DNA of 64,000 nt from Cunninghamella blakesleeana (taxonomy: Eukaryota; Mucoromycota; Mucoromycetes; Mucorales; Cunninghamellaceae). Numbering within the stretch: the first letter of the stretch is position 1; every line of letters begins with the position of its first letter. Of the stretch, positions 53,348-64,000 are shown piece after piece. The position numbers and the translations under genes were made by a program. The stretch covers positions 1,798,001-1,862,000 of the forward strand of contig JAFCIZ010000007.1 in NCBI GenBank assembly GCA_017871115.1. Reading direction: 5' to 3'. Below the pieces are notes generated by a model, which worked only from the letters and a program-made list of their open reading frames with translations, was not told the origin of the DNA and made no database searches.

Positions 53348-54386
53348 ATGAAAAGAAGTAGTAGTAAAAAAATTATAGCTATTGAATTGGATCAAACGCT
53401 TGTAAGTACATTGCCAACATTAATTGACTGGCACAATGAACAGTATGAAACCAACTTGTCCGTTAAAGATATTACAACAAGAGATATGAGCCGAATATTT
53501 GGTGGCACTAAAGAAGAAGGGTGTATGAAACTTCGTGAATTTTACGAATCTGATCACTTTAAAGATATGGAACCTATGGATACTACTAATAGTTCTTGGG
53601 GTGCTTTGGAAGTGTTACAAACATTAAAAAAAAGAAAATGGTCTTTGGTTATTGTAACAAGCCGTCCTCAGTTTACTTCTGATATTACTCAACGATTTAT
53701 TGATCGTCATTTTCCAGGTAATATATAAAGTAGAATAAAATTCTACCTGTTTTTATCTATCTATTTATATATATATTAAAAATATATAATAAAATAAATA
53801 TATTAATGATAGTCCTCTTTTTTTTATTTTTATTTTTTTATTAGGGTTATTTGATGACATATATTATTGTAATCAAGGCCTCTCTGTAGTGGATCAATTA
53901 GATTACGTCCCTAAACCTATATCTATATTATGTCAAGAAATTGGTGCTGATTATTTAATTGATGATACTTTGGATCATTGTTTAGATTGTAGTGTATTGG
54001 TAGACATGACTTTATTATTATATGACCATCAAGGCAAGTACAAATATAATCACCTATTACCTAACAATAAACGAAGAAAGAATGAACGTCGTACTTTAAC
54101 TTCTACTTCCAAACAGCTTTATCAACGATCATCCACCTTATCATCCAGTTTACCAAATAATGTACTACGTGTGACCTCTTGGAAAGCTATTTTAGATCAT
54201 TTCCCCATGCCAGCAAGTCCTTTAAGGCGTTGTCATTATCCCGATGATACAACTAAAACCGTCATCATTACAACAACTATTTTACCTTCTCGTTATACTT
54301 CTTCTTCATGGCAAGATCAAAATCAATATGTCAAAGTCAAATTATCTGAAGATGAAGATGAATATCGTGATTGTATTGCTGTTTAG
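53348..54386 (+). CDS. HAD-superfamily nucleotidase-like protein with Glu in place of the catalytic Asp
   Basis: Two exons (53348-53717 and 53845-54386) encode 303 residues. The layout matches fungal HAD proteins related to 5'-deoxynucleotidases (NT5C type): motif I near the N-terminus, LIDWHNEQY, REFYESDHF and WSLVIVTSRPQ (motif II, about residues 99-109), RHFPGLFDDIYY at the exon joint and GADYLIDDTLDHCLDC (motif IV). In motif I the family has DxDxT/V, with the first Asp as nucleophile. Here it reads E13-L-D15-Q-T, so the nucleophile is Glu, and activity is doubtful or changed. The C-terminal 120 residues are basic, Ser/Thr-rich and without motif, ending in an acidic tail (KLSEDEDEYRD). It may be a regulatory or binding protein derived from the enzyme. 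Confidence 0.8.
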
Positions 54387-54513
54387 TTGAAACTCAATTC
54401 CCTTCTAAAAGACAAAAAAAAAATTTTTTTTTAACATCATTTACAACCTCCTCATTATTATTCTTTTTATTGGCCACTCATTTTTTTTTTTTTTTCCACA
54501 CACAAACACATAC

Positions 54514-54550
<37 letters not shown>

Positions 54551-55107
54551 ACCCATTCACCAAAAATAATCAATCATCACCAATCCCTCCTCCCTTTCTA
54601 TTTTTTTTTAGTATAGTTGATTTTCCAACTTAATAACACTTTTTGAATCATTTATATATATCTCACTCACTTTTTTTTTTTCACTTCCCCTTATTATTCC
54701 CTTTTGTACTCCTTTTTATTAGCATTCCTCTTTTTTTTTTTTTCTTATTCTTGTTTATTTACTATTTCAATTTTTAATTCTTCCACATATTTTTTATCTC
54801 TTCTTTTTTATATTATTATAACTATGCATTTTAATCTCAGCTTCTTTTCTTTTTTTTTTTTGTGTGGTGCTTTTTTCTTTTATTTATTTATTTCTGTTGT
54901 GTATAGGTCATTGCGTTCCAACATGAAAACATAAGAATATAACATGACATCCTTTTTTTAATAATAATAATAATTAAATCGAAATAAATAATAATAATAA
55001 TTATATAAAGTCCATCTTTTTTTTTTTTAATTTTTATTATTAAAAATATTATATTAGATAAGCTCCTACGTAGAAAAAATTAATTAATATTTTCTATATA
55101 AATTGAT

Positions 55108-55145
<38 letters not shown>

Positions 55146-55644
55146 ATATTTGGGTTAATATTGTGATAAAAGTGTAAATAAAATAAACACAGAGGCGTAA
55201 GTAAAATGCAACCTAATAGTGCTATGTTATATATGCCTTAAACAAAATAATCATATGTTACACCATTTAGTTAAAAATAATGGAACCTTCGGTAAAATAA
55301 AAATAAAATTTCTATTGATTCCATTCATATGGGGATTTATTATTATTATAATGTGATTTGCCTGATCCTCCCCTCCCCCCTTTTTTATTAATATTTTTAT
55401 GCTTCATGTAAAATTGACGTTTATTGATAAATAGCCATTCAATTACCATGATAATAATAATAATAATACTATTTAAGTGGGTTCGATAATAGTTAAAATC
55501 ATCTATTAAAATAATAATAATCTGATCTTTCGGTTCATATGATTTTTTTTAGATTTTCTTACTTCATCTCTCTCTTTCTTTTTCTTTTTTAAAAATGGAT
55601 TATCCATTAATAAAAAGAATCATTCATCCATCATGTTTGTCGAA

Positions 55645-55678
<34 letters not shown>

Positions 55679-56785
55679 GAATATAATCAAAATATTGTGG
55701 CCATTTTTTATATTAATATATGATAAAGATGAATCAATGACTTTTCTTTTAAAACGAAAATAATAGCATGAATATAAAGATGATCTTACGCGAATAAAGT
55801 TTATTAACGTTCTATTGTTCAATATATCATCATTGTCATCATCGTCATTATCATCTTATAAATAATAATTATAATAATAAAAATAATAAAAGTTAAAATA
55901 AAAAAGATGTTGAATATATATATATATAAAAAAAAGATAAGTTTTTGATTATTGCTTTTTTTTTTTTTGCTTACCTTAAAATCGACCAATAAACATAAAA
56001 GATTGAAATATTTGTCATATTTTATTTTTATAAGGAAATTAAAAAAAGTCTCATCTTTTTTTTTTTTTTTTTAATCAGAAAATAGAACTCTTAAAAAAAA
56101 AGGTTGTGATCTTCAGTTTTATCTATCTTTATTCTACTTTTTTAATAGCTATTGTTTAGAAAGAATTGTTTTTTCATATTTAATTATTTTATAAAAAGAA
56201 GAATGAAAAGAAGAAGAAAGAAATAATATTATAAGAAAAAATAAGATTTTTGTTTAATAATGTTTATCTTGCGTAATATGATGATTCATAAATGTAAATG
56301 AAAATAAAGTATGAACGATCTTTGTGTGATTATACCAAAAGATCTTGTATATATGAATGATTATCCAAATAAAGAAATCGGACTTTCAATGAGCCAATAA
56401 AAATAAAATAAAATTATGTGATTCTCCTACAAATTTGCTAACTCTTTTTCTTTCACCTCTTTTTTTTTACCTTCACTTTTTTGATTTTTTGATCATATAT
56501 ATTTGTTTGTTATATTATTTTTTTCCCCCTCTCTCTTTTCTTTTTTTCTTTTCTCTTGTATTTATAAGCATTTTTTTTTGACACCTTTATATATATATTT
56601 TTTTTGTACTTTTTTTATTATTAATCTACTTTATTGTACATAGTATTTTTTTTTATAAACTTATTCTTTGCATAAACATATAAAAGAAAAGTTTTTTTAA
56701 AAAAAAAGTATAACATAGACTTATATATATCTTCATTCATTCTTAAAAAAAAAATACTCCCCACTTTTTATTATTATAAATCAAT
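54387..56785. other. Long intergenic region upstream of sulfite reductase
   Basis: 2.4 kb without a supported gene. It contains (AT)n near 54517-54546 and 55112-55141, (AAT)n near 55651-55676 and many T runs. The frames at 54371-54934 translate T-rich sequence. The final 300 bp are CT-rich promoter sequence. Confidence 0.6.
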
Positions 56786-61871
<5,086 letters not shown>

Positions 61872-62079
61872 AAAAATAATATTATTATAATTTCCTCTTT
61901 CCTTTTTTAATATTTTTTATTTCATATAATTTTTTTTAATATACATATATATATCATCATTTTTATTATTTTTCTGTTCTTTTATTTGTATACAATATAT
62001 TTTTTTTTCAAAAAAAAAAATATTATTATTATTATTATCACTTTATAGATTCATTTATGTAATAAAATGTATTTTTTTA

Positions 62080-62120
<41 letters not shown>

Positions 62121-62338
62121 AAAGGGTCTTAATTTAGTATTCTGTTATTGTTTATTTGGATATTTTTTTCTCCCCTCCTAATGTTCCAAAAAAGGAAAAG
62201 CTTTCCATTTATTTAGCATTATTTTTTAAAATCTATTTATTCATCTTTCTTTCATTTTTTCAGCATTTTTTTTTAAAATATCATATATTCTTATTATTTA
62301 CTTTTTATAACTTCATTCATATATTAATATACAACAGT
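61872..62338. other. Short intergenic region with poly(A) tract
   Basis: An A run of about 37 bases at 62082-62118 and an (ATT)n stretch near 62021-62038. An 89-codon frame starting at 62156 runs into the next gene's first exon, but its upstream part is T-rich filler. The true ATG of the next gene is at 62339. Confidence 0.6.
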
Positions 62339-63844
62339 ATGAATATAAACCATTCAAAAGAATCTTTAATCTTACTAATTGAACAACTCAATATAAAATT
62401 GGCAGAAAAAGAAGTAGGTGGATAAATATATAAGAAAAATGTAATTGGAAAGTAATAATCTTTTTTATTATTTCTGTTTTTACTTATCAATTATTATAAT
62501 CAATTATATGTTAATAAATAGGAGGAAAATAGACATCTAAGAGCTAGAGCTTATGACTGGAAAAAAAAGTACTTGGAAAATGAATCTATTTATCAATCAT
62601 TAATAAAACAGTATGAAGAGCGTGAAAAACAAATACTAACCGATCATGAAAATCAAATGAATGCTTTAACAACAGCTCATGTTGAAAAAATGAATGATAT
62701 GTCTGCTTTGATTTTAAAGTTGCAAGAGCAATTGAATCATCAATCGCATATTTATGATCATCATTCATTAACATCATCACCTTACTCTGATAACGATAAT
62801 AGCAATATAGTACATAATATAGAGGTAATATGATAAGAAAATAAAGAAGAAAAAAAATAGAAGGAACAGAGAAGCATTGTATCTACCTGTTTCTCTACAT
62901 TCATTCTATTAACACTTTTTTTATATATATTGCTTATGTCTAATATAGGATATACATACATTAGCGGATCCAATGACCATTCATCATCGTGATAAAGCAA
63001 CTGATTTGATATTAAATATGAATGTAATATATAAATTTATTTAAAAGAATATAATATAAAAAATCATAAGTATAATGTTTAATCATTTATTTATAATTTT
63101 ATTTTATTTTTTCTTTTATTGTATATGTAGGATTTAATGGTAGATATTGAAACTAGGATAAATGACTATATTGCTGTCAATCACCTTAATGAAGAGGATA
63201 GCAGCGATGAATTTGAAACAAGTGCATCTAGTGAAGAGGAAGACGAAGAGAGCGATCACGTATATGATATAGAAGAGGAAAATATAAACTATCCTGTAAA
63301 ATTAAGACCATCATCATTATCATCAGCAACATCTTCTATTTTACCATCATTACCACTACAGCAACAAGTATTAGAAAATGAAAAAGAAAAAGGAAAAGAT
63401 ATAGCTATTGATAAATATCGATATTCCTATCACCCTTCTAACAATAATAATCATGATAGTTCTTCTAATAATAATAATCATAGTAGTCCTTCTAGTAATA
63501 ATAATCATAACACCAATAATAATAATAATATAAACAATATGAATTCAAATATAAATAATAATATAAATGATGATAATGATGATGTTCATTCATATACTTC
63601 ATCTATACATCGTTATCCTTCAACAAATGAATTATATAAAAAGAAAAATCGATCATCCTTTTCATTATTTTCTAGCCAGCATCATCAACAACAACAACAA
63701 CAACAATCTAACCCTATTCTTCATTCTAAACCAACCTTGGAAAATCTATCAAAAGTAATTCCAAACTTTTTATTAAAAAAGCAGACAAAATCTGAGCAAT
63801 GGAAAATATCTCATCGCCATTCTTTTATCGATAAAAGGACATAA
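62339..63844 (+). CDS. Coiled-coil protein with acidic and Asn-rich low-complexity tail
   Basis: Four exons (62339-62413, 62522-62824, 62949-63023, 63131-63844), all GT-AG in phase 0, encode 388 residues. Residues 1-95 form a Glu/Lys/Gln-rich coiled coil (SLILLIEQLNIKLAEKE, then a heptad-like stretch through MNDMSALILKLQEQLN). Residues about 160-195 are strongly acidic (EEDSSDEFETSASSEEEDEE). The region 230-290 is Asn-rich with (AAT)-encoded runs, and there is a short poly-Gln at about 345. The C-terminal end (TLENLSKVIPNFLLKKQTKSEQW) is basic and looks conserved. I do not recognise a family. A scaffold or polarity-type protein is possible but unsupported. The ATG precedes the first coiled coil directly. 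Confidence 0.7.
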
Positions 63845-64000
63845 TCTATACTATTGTTTGATATGAATATGAATAAAAACCTAAATTATATCTAAAAAAA
63901 AATATATAATGTAATCCTTTTTTTCCATCTTCATTGTCTTCGTTTAGTACAATATATTTATCCTTTGATTAATTATATCAATTAAATATTACTATTTAAT

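Noticed and set aside
62082..62118. Poly(A) run after sulfite reductase as a possible retroposed mRNA tail
   Set aside because: Nothing coding-like or duplicated lies directly before it apart from the gene's own 3' flank, and similar A/T runs are common throughout the window.

Overview
This is a very AT-rich nuclear fragment of a fungus, most likely a Mucoromycota species. The evidence is compact genes with short GT-AG introns, a delta-9 acyl-CoA desaturase with a C-terminal cytochrome b5 domain, PEX11, a multidomain fungal sulfite reductase beta subunit, a TALE homeodomain protein and an Ish1/Msc1-like protein. Intergenic DNA is full of poly(A/T), (AT)n, (AAT)n and (TTTTA)n tracts. The placement rests on remembered family features, not on a search.

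Layout. Positions 1-4.5 kb hold a tandem pair of 68-residue secreted eight-cysteine defensin-like peptides, followed by a reverse-strand membrane-anchored expansin-like (double-psi beta-barrel) gene. Decayed copies of the last exon of that gene lie beside each peptide unit and reveal how the locus duplicated. Positions 4.5-8.3 kb are mostly non-coding with one possible gene remnant. Positions 8.3-12.2 kb carry the desaturase (reverse) and the Ish1/Msc1-like secretory protein.

Positions 14-43 kb are the accessory heart of the window: a tandem array of 12 intact and 1 broken single-exon genes for secreted proteins of about 112 residues with four or six cysteines. Their C-terminal half resembles one Greek-key motif of beta/gamma-crystallins. 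All 13 copies have the same promoter block about 160-260 bp upstream, and most have a TATA box near the gene. The genes fall into four sequence types that tend to alternate (A-B, A-B, A-B, then C, C-D, C-D), with duplication periods of about 3.8 kb and 4.2 kb. The array was invaded by a 4.8 kb CACTA-type DNA transposon (28082-32892) and a 280-bp TTAA-flanked MITE (36695-36974). Both insertions can be placed because sister repeat units keep the empty sites.

Positions 43-64 kb are conventional single-copy genes: PEX11, a WBP11-like splicing factor, a TALE homeodomain factor, a conserved protein of unknown function, a HAD-family nucleotidase-like protein whose expected catalytic Asp is Glu, the sulfite reductase beta subunit, and a coiled-coil/low-complexity protein that ends near the window edge.

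The strongest candidate for an undescribed system is the 14-43 kb array. It looks like a co-regulated, fast-evolving arsenal of secreted cysteine-rich proteins whose function (antimicrobial, protease inhibitor, surface or host interaction) cannot be settled from sequence. No tRNA, rRNA, CRISPR array or viral sequence was recognised.
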